DNA of 64,000 nt from positions 104,870 through 168,869 of the forward strand of contig CAWBEX010000006.1 in NCBI GenBank assembly GCA_963787895.1, written 5' to 3'. This document shows positions 1-9,351 of the stretch, piece after piece (the stretch's first letter is position 1; each line of letters starts with the position of its first letter). Under the pieces are notes generated by a model that made no database searches, was not told the DNA's origin, and was given only the letters and a program-made list of their open reading frames with translations. Position numbers and translations under genes: made by a program. The stretch is from Anderseniella sp963787895. Lineage in GTDB: Bacteria; Pseudomonadota; Alphaproteobacteria; Rhizobiales; Aestuariivirgaceae.

Positions 1-1455
1 CACATGCTGGCCGACATTGCCGACAAGTATGACCGTGGCTACGGCCATTGGACCACCCGGCAGAACATCCAGTTCAACTGGGTGAAACTGGAAGAGACGG
101 CGGACATTCTGGCAGATCTCGCCAGCGTGGAGATGCATGCCATCCAGACCTCGGGCAACTGCATCCGCAACACCACGACAGACCAGTATGCCGGGGCTGC
201 GGCTGATGAGCTGGCTGACCCGCGCCCGGTGTGTGAACTCATCCGGCAATGGTCCAGCCTGCACCCGGAGTTCACCTACCTGCCGCGCAAGTTCAAGGTT
301 GCCGTGACCGGTTCACCAAATGACAGGGCGGCCGTAGCGGTGCACGACATCGGCCTGAGAATGCACCTCAATGAAAGCGGCGAACGCGGCTGGGAAGTGT
401 TGGTCGGCGGAGGCCAGGGCAGAACCCCGATCATCGCCGTCACCATACGCCAATGGCTGCCCGAGGCCGATCTGCTGCCCTACCTTGCAGCGATCATGCG
501 CGTCTACAACCTGACCGGCCGCCGGGACAACAAATACAAGGCGCGCATCAAGATACTGGTGCACGAAATGGGCAAAGTTGCCTTTGCCGCTGAAGTGGAA
601 AGAGAGTTTGCCGCAGCGCCCAGACAAACTGCACAGATTGATGCACGTGAGCTTGAGCGCATATCGGCCTGCTTCACACCGCCAGCGTTCCAGACACTTG
701 AGAATTTCGTGCCGGAAATCGAGGAGAGGAAGCTGGCCGACCGCGAGTTCCGCCAGTGGATCAGCTCCAACACGTTCACCCACAAACAGCCCGGCTACAT
801 CATCGTCAATGCCTCGTTCAAGCCGGCAGGCGGCATCCCCGGTGACGCAACCAGTGCTCAAATGCGCGCAGTAGCCAGCCTTGCAGAACAACATTCCTTC
901 AACGAAGTCCGGGTGACACACGCCCAGAACCTGACACTTCCCCACGTTCGTCTCGTGGACCTCATCGAGGTTTACGACACGCTGAAGGCCCATGATCTGG
1001 CACATGCCAACATCGGCCTCATCGGCGACATCATCGCCTGTCCTGGCCTGGATTATTGTTCGCTGGCGACAGCCCGCTCAATCCCCGTTGCACAGCAGAT
1101 ATCCGCGCGCTTCGCCGACATCACCCGCCAACACGATGTCGGCCCCCTGAAGCTGAACATTTCAGGCTGCATCAACGCCTGCGGCCATCACCATGTCGGC
1201 CACATTGGTATTCTCGGCGTCGACAAGAAGGGCAAGGAATTTTACCAGATCACTCTGGGCGGTTCGTCTGCCAATGCAGCATCAATCGGCAAGATACTCG
1301 GCCCCGGCTTCGGCGCAGACGAAATTGCCGATGCTGTGGAAACAGTCGTCGAAACATATCTCAAGGCCCGTCAACCGGGCGAAGAGTTTCTTCAAACATA
1401 TCGCCGCCTGGGCGCGGCACCTTTCAAGGAGGCGCTTTACAATGCCGTTGATTGA
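1..1455 (+). CDS. Nitrite/sulfite reductase, hemoprotein subunit (5' end outside window)
   Basis: Siroheme/4Fe-4S reductase of the CysI/NirA family, reducing sulfite (or nitrite) with six electrons in the cytoplasm. The cluster-binding cysteines are visible: C346 and C352 in CPGLDYC, then C389 and C393 in CINAC followed by GHHHVGHIG. The visible part is 483 residues; family members are usually about 550, and the frame stays open to base 1, so the N-terminus is probably missing. The next gene overlaps its 3' end and encodes DUF934, a usual partner of assimilatory sulfite reductase. I therefore favour sulfite over nitrite, but the sequence alone does not decide this. Confidence 0.9.
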   Translation, partial: HMLADIADKYDRGYGHWTTRQNIQFNWVKLEETADILADLASVEMHAIQTSGNCIRNTTTDQYAGAAADELADPRPVCELIRQWSSLHPEFTYLPRKFKVAVTGSPNDRAAVAVHDIGLRMHLNESGERGWEVLVGGGQGRTPIIAVTIRQWLPEADLLPYLAAIMRVYNLTGRRDNKYKARIKILVHEMGKVAFAAEVEREFAAAPRQTAQIDARELERISACFTPPAFQTLENFVPEIEERKLADREFRQWISSNTFTHKQPGYIIVNASFKPAGGIPGDATSAQMRAVASLAEQHSFNEVRVTHAQNLTLPHVRLVDLIEVYDTLKAHDLAHANIGLIGDIIACPGLDYCSLATARSIPVAQQISARFADITRQHDVGPLKLNISGCINACGHHHVGHIGILGVDKKGKEFYQITLGGSSANAASIGKILGPGFGADEIADAVETVVETYLKARQPGEEFLQTYRRLGAAPFKEALYNAVD

Positions 1456-1963
1456 AAACAACAGACTTGCATATGATGTTTGGAGCTATCTTGAAGCTGA
1501 CGAAAGCGCACGTGACCGATCGATGATCATCGTACCCTTCGCCCGCCTCGACGAGGTGCTGATGCAATGGCCCGAAGGCCATCGCGGACTGGGCGTTGAC
1601 CTGCCAAATGATGTCCAGCTTGGCACACTCTCACCACACCTGTCCCGCTTCGACATTGTGGCCGTCAATTTCCCTTCCTTTGCCGATGGACGTGCATTCT
1701 CGCAAGCCCGCTCTATCCGCACCACCCACCGCTTTGGCGGCACCATCCGGGCGCGTGGCAACTTCCTGCCCGACCAGTACGGTTTCATGCTGCAGTCGGG
1801 CATCGATAGCCTGGAGGTATCAGACCGCTTTCCAGAAGAAGTATGGCTGCGCCAGGCAACCCAGTTTCCGGCAACCTACCAGCGCGATTATGCATTGACG
1901 GGTCTTGAGGTGCGCCCATTGGTAGACGCGATCGCATGGCCCGAACAACCGCACTACGGATAA
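1442..1963 (+). CDS. DUF934 family protein, sulfite reductase-associated
   Basis: A 173-residue protein of the DUF934 family, commonly annotated as an oxidoreductase probably involved in sulfite reduction and usually encoded next to the hemoprotein. The ATG at 1442 lies inside the end of the upstream gene (overlap 14 nt) and follows AAGGAGG, a strong ribosome site, so this start is preferred over the in-frame start further upstream at 1193. The conserved core 'FPSFADGRAFSQARSIR' is present. Translational coupling to the reductase is likely. The biochemical role of the family is not established. Confidence 0.85.
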   Translation: MPLIENNRLAYDVWSYLEADESARDRSMIIVPFARLDEVLMQWPEGHRGLGVDLPNDVQLGTLSPHLSRFDIVAVNFPSFADGRAFSQARSIRTTHRFGGTIRARGNFLPDQYGFMLQSGIDSLEVSDRFPEEVWLRQATQFPATYQRDYALTGLEVRPLVDAIAWPEQPHYG

Positions 1964-2162
1964 CATTCTCCCGCCGATGCAGCCCGCTAGAGACCTTCAT
2001 CGGCAGGAATGCACTGTTGACGGATTCCGGGTAACTGAATTTTCGTTTTGCAATCACTCCACAGTGGGGCAATTTGGCCTCGCATCTTCCCGCTGGAGAA
2101 AAACCCGTGTCAGTCGCCCCTGAAATCATGCCCCGCACCCGCAGTTCCATCGGAGCAGGCAA

Positions 2163-2888
2163 GTGACCCCGCTGGTACTGGTACATGGCTTCATGGGCGG
2201 CAGCGCGCAATGGAGCGGCCAACAGCGTTTGCATGGCGGCGGCAGCAAGGTCATTGCCGTCGACTTGCCGGGCTTTGGCGCCAACCACGCCGCCCTCTCG
2301 CCCCACACAATCGCTGACCATGCACACTTCGTCCTCGACAAACTTGCCGAACAGGGCGTCAACAGCTTCGATCTGCTGGGCCATTCCATGGGCGGCATGA
2401 TCGTGCAGGAGATGACCGCACTTGCGCCAGATCGGGTTCGCAAGCTGGTGCTGTACGGCACAGGCGCATGCAGCAACCCGGCCGGACGGTTCGAAACCTA
2501 TGAAGAAAGCAAGCGCCGCGCCGACCATGATGGCGCTTCAGCAACGGCACGACGCATCGCCGCCACATGGTTTGTCAATGGCACCCAGGCACCGGCATAT
2601 GAAGCCTGCGCGAAGATTGCCGAGATGGCCAGCCTGCAAGCCATCCACGCCGGAATTGATGCCTTCGGCAACTGGTCGCGGGTTGAAAACCTGGCCGCCA
2701 TCAACAGCCCGACGCTGATCATTTGGGGTCAGCATGACCGCAGCTATCAGTGGTCACAGATCGAACAACTATGGCGCACAATTCCGGCTGCAAGCCTGGC
2801 TGTGGTGCCCGGCTGCGCACATGCCGTCCACCTGGAAAAGCCGTCTCTTTTCAATGCCCTGCTGGAAGATTTTTTAGGTACGGGTTAA
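2163..2888 (+). CDS. Alpha/beta-fold hydrolase
   Basis: A 241-residue alpha/beta hydrolase. It begins MTPLVLVHGFMGG (oxyanion-hole HGF), has the nucleophile elbow GHSMGG, an acid in GQHDRSY and a late histidine in GCAHAVHLE, so the Ser-Asp-His triad looks complete. The closest recognisable group is the 3-oxoadipate enol-lactonase-like hydrolases, but the substrate cannot be read from the sequence. The start is a GTG at 2163. A 199-bp gap separates it from the DUF934 gene; nothing clear is seen there except a 19-codon open frame ending at the GTG. It converges on pntB. Confidence 0.8.
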   Translation: MTPLVLVHGFMGGSAQWSGQQRLHGGGSKVIAVDLPGFGANHAALSPHTIADHAHFVLDKLAEQGVNSFDLLGHSMGGMIVQEMTALAPDRVRKLVLYGTGACSNPAGRFETYEESKRRADHDGASATARRIAATWFVNGTQAPAYEACAKIAEMASLQAIHAGIDAFGNWSRVENLAAINSPTLIIWGQHDRSYQWSQIEQLWRTIPAASLAVVPGCAHAVHLEKPSLFNALLEDFLGTG

Positions 2889-2955
2889 CGCTGTGCGCAT
2901 GCACAACACCCATCAGGCTAAAAAGCCGCCACTACAACCGGCATACACAAGCGGA

Positions 2956-4389
2956 TCAGGTCATCAAGGCCAGAAGTTGATCGAGCGAGGCCTTGGCGTC
3001 ACCGTAGAACATGCGCGTGTTCTCCTTGTAGAACAGCGGATTCTCGATACCTGAATATCCGGTGCCCTGCCCGCGCTTGGACACGAACACCTGCTTGGCC
3101 TTCCACACTTCCAGCACCGGCATGCCGGCAATCGGCGAGTTCGGATCCTCCTGCGCCGCCGGGTTCACGATGTCGTTGGAGCCTATGACGATGACCACGT
3201 CAGTGCGCGGGAAGTCATCATTGATCTCGTCCATTTCGAGCACGATGTCGTACGGCACCCTGGCCTCGGCCAACAGTACGTTCATGTGCCCCGGCAGTCT
3301 GCCCGCCACAGGATGAATGGCGAAGCGAACTTCCTTTCCCTTGGCCCGCAGGCGGCGTGTCAGCTCAGCCACGTTCTGCTGCGCCTGTGCAACGGCCATG
3401 CCGTAGCCGGGAACGATGACGACGCTGTCAGCATCATTCAGCGATGCCGCCACGCCGTCAGCATCAATGGCGATCTGCTCACCCTCAATTTCCTGAGCCG
3501 GGCCGGTGGTGTTGCCAAACCCGCCCAAAATCACCGAGACGAAGCTGCGGTTCATCGCCTTGCACATGATGTAGGACAGAATGGCGCCGGAAGAACCGAC
3601 AAGCGCACCAACCACGATCAGCAGGTCATTGCCAAGGCTGAAACCAATAGCCGCTGCCGCCCAGCCTGAATATGAGTTGAGCATCGACACAACGACCGGC
3701 ATGTCAGCACCACCGATGCCCATGATCAGGTGATAGCCGATGAACAACGCTGCAACTGTCATGATCAGCAGCGGCAGCACACTGCCCGAGCCCACATACC
3801 AGAACAGGCACAGCACTGAAACCGCGGCCGCAGCTGCGTTGAGCATATGCCCGCCAGGCAGCTTCTCCGCCTTCGACGTCACCTTGCCTGCCAGCTTGCC
3901 ATATGCAATCACCGAACCGGTGAATGTTACAGCACCGATCAAGACTCCCAGGAAAAGCTCGACCCGGAGGATGTTCTGCTCCACGACCGACTTGTGGGCG
4001 AGAATCTCGGCAAATCCGTGCAGACTCTGGCGCGCAGCGTCGTCCATCGCCAGCACATTACCCAGCTCAATGTGCGCATTGTAGCCGACGAATACTGCTG
4101 CAAGCCCCACCAGAGAGTGCATTGCCGCCACAAGTTGCGGCATTTCTGTCATTTGCACGCGCTGCGCAACATAATAGCCGACTATGCCGCCGGCCGTTAT
4201 CAGGATGAGTGACAAAAGCCACAGGCCGGAGCCTGGGCCGATAAGCGTCGCAATGACGGCCAGTGCCATGCCGACAATGCCATACCAGACAGCCCGCTTG
4301 GCGCTTTCCTGACCCGACAGACCGCCCAGCGACAGGATGAACAAGACAGCGGCTACTACATAGGCCGCAGTGGTGAATCCGAATTCCAT
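2956..4389 (-). CDS. pntB: NAD(P) transhydrogenase subunit beta
   Basis: A 477-residue beta subunit of the membrane proton-translocating transhydrogenase, which uses the proton gradient to make NADPH from NADH and NADP+. The first two thirds are hydrophobic helices (domain II); the C-terminal third is the NADP-binding domain III with GYGMAVAQAQ and the later GSNDIVNPAA segment. Length matches the family (about 460-480). It follows pntA with a gap of only 12 nt, so the two are co-transcribed. NADPH supply fits the reductive and C1 metabolism elsewhere in the window. Confidence 0.96.
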   Translation of the reverse strand: MEFGFTTAAYVVAAVLFILSLGGLSGQESAKRAVWYGIVGMALAVIATLIGPGSGLWLLSLILITAGGIVGYYVAQRVQMTEMPQLVAAMHSLVGLAAVFVGYNAHIELGNVLAMDDAARQSLHGFAEILAHKSVVEQNILRVELFLGVLIGAVTFTGSVIAYGKLAGKVTSKAEKLPGGHMLNAAAAAVSVLCLFWYVGSGSVLPLLIMTVAALFIGYHLIMGIGGADMPVVVSMLNSYSGWAAAAIGFSLGNDLLIVVGALVGSSGAILSYIMCKAMNRSFVSVILGGFGNTTGPAQEIEGEQIAIDADGVAASLNDADSVVIVPGYGMAVAQAQQNVAELTRRLRAKGKEVRFAIHPVAGRLPGHMNVLLAEARVPYDIVLEMDEINDDFPRTDVVIVIGSNDIVNPAAQEDPNSPIAGMPVLEVWKAKQVFVSKRGQGTGYSGIENPLFYKENTRMFYGDAKASLDQLLALMT

Positions 4390-4401
4390 TGCCCCGCTCC
4401 G

Positions 4402-5976
4402 TTATGATTTCTGGAACATGGCAAGCATGCGCCTGGTGACAAGGAAGCCACCGAAAATGTTTATGCCAGCCATGAACACCGACAGCGCAGCAAGAATGAT
4501 AACCAGCCACGAACCTGAACCGATCTGCATCAACGCACCAAGAATGATGATTGAAGAGATAGCATTGGTGACCGCCATCAACGGCGTATGCAGCGAATGC
4601 GACACGTTCCAGATCACCTGGAAACCGATAAACACTGACAGCACAAACACTATGAAGTGCTGCATGAAGCTCGCCGGTGTGTACAAACCGGCCAGCAGCA
4701 TGAGTGCGCCGCCAACCGCCAGCAGCGTGACCTGTTGCCTGGTCTGCGCCTTGAACGCGGCAACCTCTGCAGCGCGCCGTTCTTCAGGTGTCAGCTCCTT
4801 CACCTTCTCCTTGGGCTTGGCGGCAATCGCCTGCACCTTTGGTGGTGGTGGCGGATAGGTGATCTCGCCCTCAAACGCCACCGTCGACCCACGAATGACA
4901 TCGTCCTGCATGTCGTGCACGACCTTGCCGTCCTTTTCCGGCGTCAGGTCTGTCATCATGTGGCGGATGTTGTTGGCGTAGAGCGACGAGGACTGGGCAG
5001 CCATGCGCGACGGAAAATCAGTGTAGCCGATAATCGTCACGCCGTTGTCGGTGACGATCTTCTGGTCTTTCCTGGTCAGCTTGCAGTTGCCGCCCTTCTC
5101 CGCAGCCAGGTCAACGATGACCGAGCCCGGTTTCATGGCTTCGACCATGTCCTTGGTCCACAACTCTGGCGCCTCGCGATTGGGTATCAGCGCCGTGGTA
5201 ATGACAATGTCCATGTCCGGTGCCAGTTCGCGGAACTTGGCAAGCTGGGCTTCGCGGAACTCCGGGCTGGACACCGAGGCATATCCCCCCGTGGCCGCGC
5301 CGTCCTGTTGTTCCCCGGCAAAATCGAGATAGACAAACTGCGCTCCCATCGACTCGACCTGTTCAGCCACTTCAGGGCGCACGTCGAAGGCATAGGTGAT
5401 GGCACCAAGGCTGGTGGAAGTGCCGATGGCAGCGAGACCTGCCACACCTGCGCCTACAACCAGCACCTTGGCAGGCGGCACCTTGCCGGCTGCGGTGACT
5501 TGCCCGGTAAAGAAGCGGCCGAAATTGTTGCCAGCCTCAATGACCGCGCGGTAGCCGGCAATGTTGGCCATCGAAGACAGCGCATCCATTTTCTGGGCGC
5601 GCGAAATGCGCGGCACCATTTCCATGGCGATGACATTGGTGCCGGCCTTCTTTGCCGCATCCATGCCTTCCTTGTTGGCTGCAGGGTTGAAAAACGATAT
5701 CAGCGTCTGGCCCTTTCGCAGATGCTTGAGCTCAGCCTTTTGGGGCTGGCGCACCTTGGCAACGATGTCTGCCTCTTTCCAAAGCGCAGCCGCTGTCTTC
5801 ACAACTTTCGCACCGGCGTTCTTGTAGGTCTGGTCGGAGAAACCCGCAGCCTCGCCCGCACCTGCTTCCACAAGGCACTCGTAGCCAAGCTTCTGCAAAA
5901 AACCCACGCTTTCCGGCGTCATGGCAACTCTTGCCTCGCCCGAAGCCCGCTCTCTCGGGGTTCCCAGTTTCATCAC
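4402..5976 (-). CDS. pntA: NAD(P) transhydrogenase subunit alpha (full-length type)
   Basis: A 524-residue alpha subunit. The N-terminal NAD(H)-binding domain I starts MMKLGTPRERASGEARVAMTP and contains VLVVGAGVAGLAAI; a proline-rich linker (PPPPPK) near residue 375 leads to a hydrophobic C-terminal segment that contributes to domain II. Many alphaproteobacteria split this gene into pntAA and pntAB, but here it is one chain as in E. coli. It is first in the pntA-pntB operon. The 153 bp upstream (5977-6129) hold no gene. Confidence 0.96.
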   Translation of the reverse strand: MMKLGTPRERASGEARVAMTPESVGFLQKLGYECLVEAGAGEAAGFSDQTYKNAGAKVVKTAAALWKEADIVAKVRQPQKAELKHLRKGQTLISFFNPAANKEGMDAAKKAGTNVIAMEMVPRISRAQKMDALSSMANIAGYRAVIEAGNNFGRFFTGQVTAAGKVPPAKVLVVGAGVAGLAAIGTSTSLGAITYAFDVRPEVAEQVESMGAQFVYLDFAGEQQDGAATGGYASVSSPEFREAQLAKFRELAPDMDIVITTALIPNREAPELWTKDMVEAMKPGSVIVDLAAEKGGNCKLTRKDQKIVTDNGVTIIGYTDFPSRMAAQSSSLYANNIRHMMTDLTPEKDGKVVHDMQDDVIRGSTVAFEGEITYPPPPPKVQAIAAKPKEKVKELTPEERRAAEVAAFKAQTRQQVTLLAVGGALMLLAGLYTPASFMQHFIVFVLSVFIGFQVIWNVSHSLHTPLMAVTNAISSIIILGALMQIGSGSWLVIILAALSVFMAGINIFGGFLVTRRMLAMFQKS

Positions 5977-6129
5977 CCGTTGCCTCCTTGCCCGCCAGCT
6001 GCCGATTCAAACACCGCAGCCGACCCCTTCAATCTTCTGATTTTGCGACCGACAAGCAGCCTGCACCGACATTCATAACCGCACAACTGCTGCGCGTCAC
6101 CTGATAATGCCAGCCGATGCGAGGACTTT

Positions 6130-6975
6130 TTATGCCAGAGCCAGCATTATGATGCCTGCGACGACAATTGCAGCAGATGCAATGCGCAATTTCCAGGGCC
6201 GCTCACCAAACCAGATGATACCGATAAGCGCCGCCATCACTACGCTGGTCTCGCGAATTGCAGAGACACTTCCCAGCGTGGTCAGGCTCTTGGCGTAGAT
6301 TGCCAGTCCATAAGCCAGCGACGAAAGCAGGCCACCTGTGATGCCGATAACCCAGCTTCGCATGGGCAACGTGCGCACTCTTTCCCGGCCCAGCCAGAAA
6401 AGAACAATGATGGAAAACCCTTCCAGCATGAACAACCAGCCAATGTAACCAAGCGCATTGCCCGAGGCTCTGACCCCCAGCCCGTCTGCCACTGTATAGG
6501 CGGCAATTGTCAGTCCGGTCAGCAGCGCCGCGACAACCGCCCCGGTGTTAATGTCGACCTTGCGGCGGCCAAACGCCTGTGCGGCAATGGCACCCGAAAT
6601 TACAAGGATCGCCACCCAAGCCTGAAGCGGCAGCACCTCTCCGGCAACCCCCCACGCCCCCAGCGCCACCAGCACCGGCGCGACCCCGCGCGCAATCGGA
6701 TAAACCTGGCTGAAATCACCCAGACGATATGCCATCAGCAAGAAGGCATAGTAGAAGAAGTGAATGAAGGTCGATGCTGCAATGAAGCCCCACGCTTCAC
6801 GCGCCGGCGGCGCATAAAGCACAACCAGCACCAGCCCGGTCATGATGTGACCGGCATTGACCAGTGCCAGCGCCAGCAATCGGTCGCCCGATCCCTTGAC
6901 GATGGCATTCCAGGTGGCGTGCAGCAGTGCGGCAACCAGCACCAGTGCAATCACATACAGGGACGGAGAACTCAT
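6130..6975 (-). CDS. EamA/DMT-family transporter
   Basis: A 281-residue, ten-helix drug/metabolite transporter with two EamA repeats; the second includes AIRETSVVMAALIGIIWFGE. It is the last gene of the phosphonate operon, and its start overlaps the stop of the dehydrogenase gene by 4 nt (ATGA). Transporters of this fold export metabolites or amino acids. From context it could move a product or intermediate of AEP breakdown, but no substrate can be named. Confidence 0.85.
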   Translation of the reverse strand: MSSPSLYVIALVLVAALLHATWNAIVKGSGDRLLALALVNAGHIMTGLVLVVLYAPPAREAWGFIAASTFIHFFYYAFLLMAYRLGDFSQVYPIARGVAPVLVALGAWGVAGEVLPLQAWVAILVISGAIAAQAFGRRKVDINTGAVVAALLTGLTIAAYTVADGLGVRASGNALGYIGWLFMLEGFSIIVLFWLGRERVRTLPMRSWVIGITGGLLSSLAYGLAIYAKSLTTLGSVSAIRETSVVMAALIGIIWFGERPWKLRIASAAIVVAGIIMLALA

Positions 6976-8003
6976 TCAGCAGAACCCGGAAACCGGACAC
7001 CGGAAAGCTGCGATGTCAACCGCGGATCACCGGACTTGACCAGCACCGGTGTGCCATCCAGAAGCTCCAGGCAGCGCGCCAGTGTGTCCTCTTCCAGCCG
7101 CGTCATGGCTTCGTTGGTAAAGAAGGTCAGGTGCGGCGACAGGATGACATTGTCCATGTCATAAAGCTCACGCAGCGGATGCGTTTCGCGATTCAATGGC
7201 TCCTGCGAAAACACATCAAGCCCCGCGCCGGCAATCCGCCCTGCCTTCAAAGACGTGAGCAACGCCAATTCATCCACCAGCGCACCGCGCGACACATTGA
7301 TCAGATAGGCCGACTGCTTCATCACGGCCAGCTCATCGGTACCGATCAGGTGATGCGTTTGCGCGTTGAGCACACAATGAATGGACACGAAATCGCACTG
7401 CGCCAGCATGTCCTTCAGCCCATCCACTTTGGCAATGCCTGCAGCGGCCATGTCCGTTGCTGAAACGTTTGGATCATACCCGAGTACTTCAGCGCGAAAC
7501 CCGGCACCTGCCATCCGCGCCATGGATCGCCCGATACGCCCCGCACCAACCAGCCCGACGGTCTTCCCGGCAATGTCGCTGGCGCGCCATTCAGCTACCG
7601 GCCACACCCAGCCATGGCGTTGCATCGCTCCGTGCAGCGGTTTGAGCCGCTTGGCCAGTGCGATCATCAGCGCAAACGCGCCCTCTGCCACGGTTTCCTC
7701 GGCATACTCCGGCACGTTCACAACAGGAATGCCGCGCGCCTTGGCCGCGTCAATGTCTATGGCGTCGATACCAACTCCATACTTTACAATGCCCTTGAGC
7801 CGCGCAGCGTTGTTTATGACCTTCGCGGTAACAGGCGTATAGCACATCAGCAGAAGATGCGCGTCGCGGACCTCTGCTGCCAGCTCATCCTCGCTGATGG
7901 TTTCCGGCAGCAATACAAGCTCGCAGCCGCGCGCGCGCAGTACCCGGTCTATCTCTGGACACTCCAGCTCACTATCGGTCCTGACCACCTTGATCCCGGC
8001 CAT
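6972..8003 (-). CDS. D-2-hydroxyacid dehydrogenase, NAD-dependent
   Basis: A 343-residue D-isomer-specific 2-hydroxyacid dehydrogenase. It has the Rossmann motif GLVGAGRIGRSMA, the catalytic arginine in NVSRGALVDE and the catalytic histidine in SPHLTFF. I start it at the ATG at 8003 (MAGIKVV), 4 nt after the stop of the aminotransferase-like gene and preceded by GAGG within that gene's end; an upstream in-frame start would overlap it. The substrate is unknown. Being inside the AEP operon suggests a side product such as a hydroxyacid phosphonate or glyoxylate-type compound, which is inference only. Confidence 0.85.
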   Translation of the reverse strand: MAGIKVVRTDSELECPEIDRVLRARGCELVLLPETISEDELAAEVRDAHLLLMCYTPVTAKVINNAARLKGIVKYGVGIDAIDIDAAKARGIPVVNVPEYAEETVAEGAFALMIALAKRLKPLHGAMQRHGWVWPVAEWRASDIAGKTVGLVGAGRIGRSMARMAGAGFRAEVLGYDPNVSATDMAAAGIAKVDGLKDMLAQCDFVSIHCVLNAQTHHLIGTDELAVMKQSAYLINVSRGALVDELALLTSLKAGRIAGAGLDVFSQEPLNRETHPLRELYDMDNVILSPHLTFFTNEAMTRLEEDTLARCLELLDGTPVLVKSGDPRLTSQLSGVRFPGSAE

Positions 8004-8007
8004 GCCC

Positions 8008-9351
8008 TCAGCAAACCTCCGAGATCGCCGTCTCAACAATGGTCAGCGCCTGGTCCAGATCAGGGCGAGATATCGTAAGCGGTGGTGAAAGGGTCAGTGT
8101 GCATCCACCTGAAATCTTGAAACTCAGTCCGGCTTCAAGACACTTGTAGTAGATGCGTTCCGCCAGTTCTGGCGCAGGTGTACGCAGTTTCCCGTCTGAC
8201 ACGATCTCGACACCAAACATCAGCCCGCGCCCGCGCACATCACCAACAATCGGCTTTGCACGGCTGAATTCACGTAGCCGATCAAGCGCATAGGCACCCA
8301 ACTCCGCTGAACGCTGCACCAGCCCTTCATCCTCGATGATATCAAGCGTCGTCAATGCAGCGCGCGCAGTCACCGGGTTCTTTTCATGGGTATAGTGGCC
8401 AATGGCAAACTCGCCACACACATTCAACTCATCGCGTGCCACGACAGCCGCAATGGGCAAGATACCCCCGCCCAGCGCCTTGCCCATGACCACGATGTCC
8501 GGCACCACTTCGTCATGCTCGAACGAAAAGAACTTTCCGGTCTTGCCAAGCCCGGTTGGAATCTCATCAAGAATGAGCAGTGCACCGTGCCGGTTGCATG
8601 CCTCGCGCACCTGTTTCCAGAAACCCGGCGGAGGCACCTGCGGCACCGCCCGCATCGGCTCGGCAATAACGGCCGCCACATCGCCTTCACGGCCAAGCAC
8701 GTAGTCCACCATGTTGGCGCATGCCAGCCCGCAATTCTCTGGCCCGGGGTGACCATAAGGGCAGCGATAACATGCAAACGGTGCAACGTGTTCCGCCCCA
8801 GGTATCAACGGGCCCGCAATGTGAGAGCGGAACGTTTCTTCGCCTCCCACTGAGGATGCCCCAAATCCGGCCCCATGAAACGAATCCCAGAACGACAGCG
8901 TCTTGAACCGCCCGGTCGCTGCTCGTGCGATCTTAAGCGCGACTTCGACCGCATCAGATCCTCCAGTGGTGAAAAGAACGCGGTTGAGGTCTTCCGGCGC
9001 CAGCTTGCCCAACCGCTCAGCCAGTTCAACCGACACCTCATTCGTGAAGCGGCGAGGCGAAAAGCTGAGGTTGTCCAGTTGCTGTTTGATGGCTGCCACA
9101 AGCCGCGGATGGCCGTAACCAATGTGGTGCACCGAGTTGCCATGAAAATCCATGTAGCGGCGGCCATCCAGATCCTCGATCCAGATGCCTTCCGCCTTGG
9201 CAATCGTGCTGACACACGGGCTCGACAGCGACTGGTGCATGAAGGCATCCGCATCGCGCTTCAGCAGCGGCGCAGACTTGTCGCCGGTATTGCTGGAAGC
9301 CCAGCTGGCTCGCGCCGTCGACGTGTTTGATTCACCTTCAGTATGACGCAT
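8008..9351 (-). CDS. pbfA: Class III PLP enzyme, probable (R)-1-hydroxy-2-aminoethylphosphonate ammonia-lyase
   Basis: A 447-residue PLP enzyme of the class III aminotransferase fold, with the cofactor lysine at K291 (VVMGKALGGG) and Asp in LILDEIPTG. The N-terminal stretch FMHQSLSSPC and DFHGNSVHHIGYGHP resembles PbfA, an ammonia-lyase that turns (R)-1-hydroxy-AEP into phosphonoacetaldehyde and ammonia. The PbfA call rests on that recalled similarity plus its place between phnY and other AEP genes; an ordinary omega-aminotransferase is the alternative. Its start abuts the stop of the phosphoesterase gene. Its product would feed PhnY and then PhnA encoded in the same operon. Confidence 0.72.
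   Translation of the reverse strand: MRHTEGESNTSTARASWASSNTGDKSAPLLKRDADAFMHQSLSSPCVSTIAKAEGIWIEDLDGRRYMDFHGNSVHHIGYGHPRLVAAIKQQLDNLSFSPRRFTNEVSVELAERLGKLAPEDLNRVLFTTGGSDAVEVALKIARAATGRFKTLSFWDSFHGAGFGASSVGGEETFRSHIAGPLIPGAEHVAPFACYRCPYGHPGPENCGLACANMVDYVLGREGDVAAVIAEPMRAVPQVPPPGFWKQVREACNRHGALLILDEIPTGLGKTGKFFSFEHDEVVPDIVVMGKALGGGILPIAAVVARDELNVCGEFAIGHYTHEKNPVTARAALTTLDIIEDEGLVQRSAELGAYALDRLREFSRAKPIVGDVRGRGLMFGVEIVSDGKLRTPAPELAERIYYKCLEAGLSFKISGGCTLTLSPPLTISRPDLDQALTIVETAISEVC

Noticed and set aside
1785..2528. A 247-codon minus-strand frame across the DUF934 end and the hydrolase gene
   Set aside because: No motif, overlaps two supported genes; a shadow frame.
4657..6078. A 473-codon open frame opposite pntA
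   Set aside because: Low-complexity His/Arg-rich translation lying fully over a highly conserved gene.
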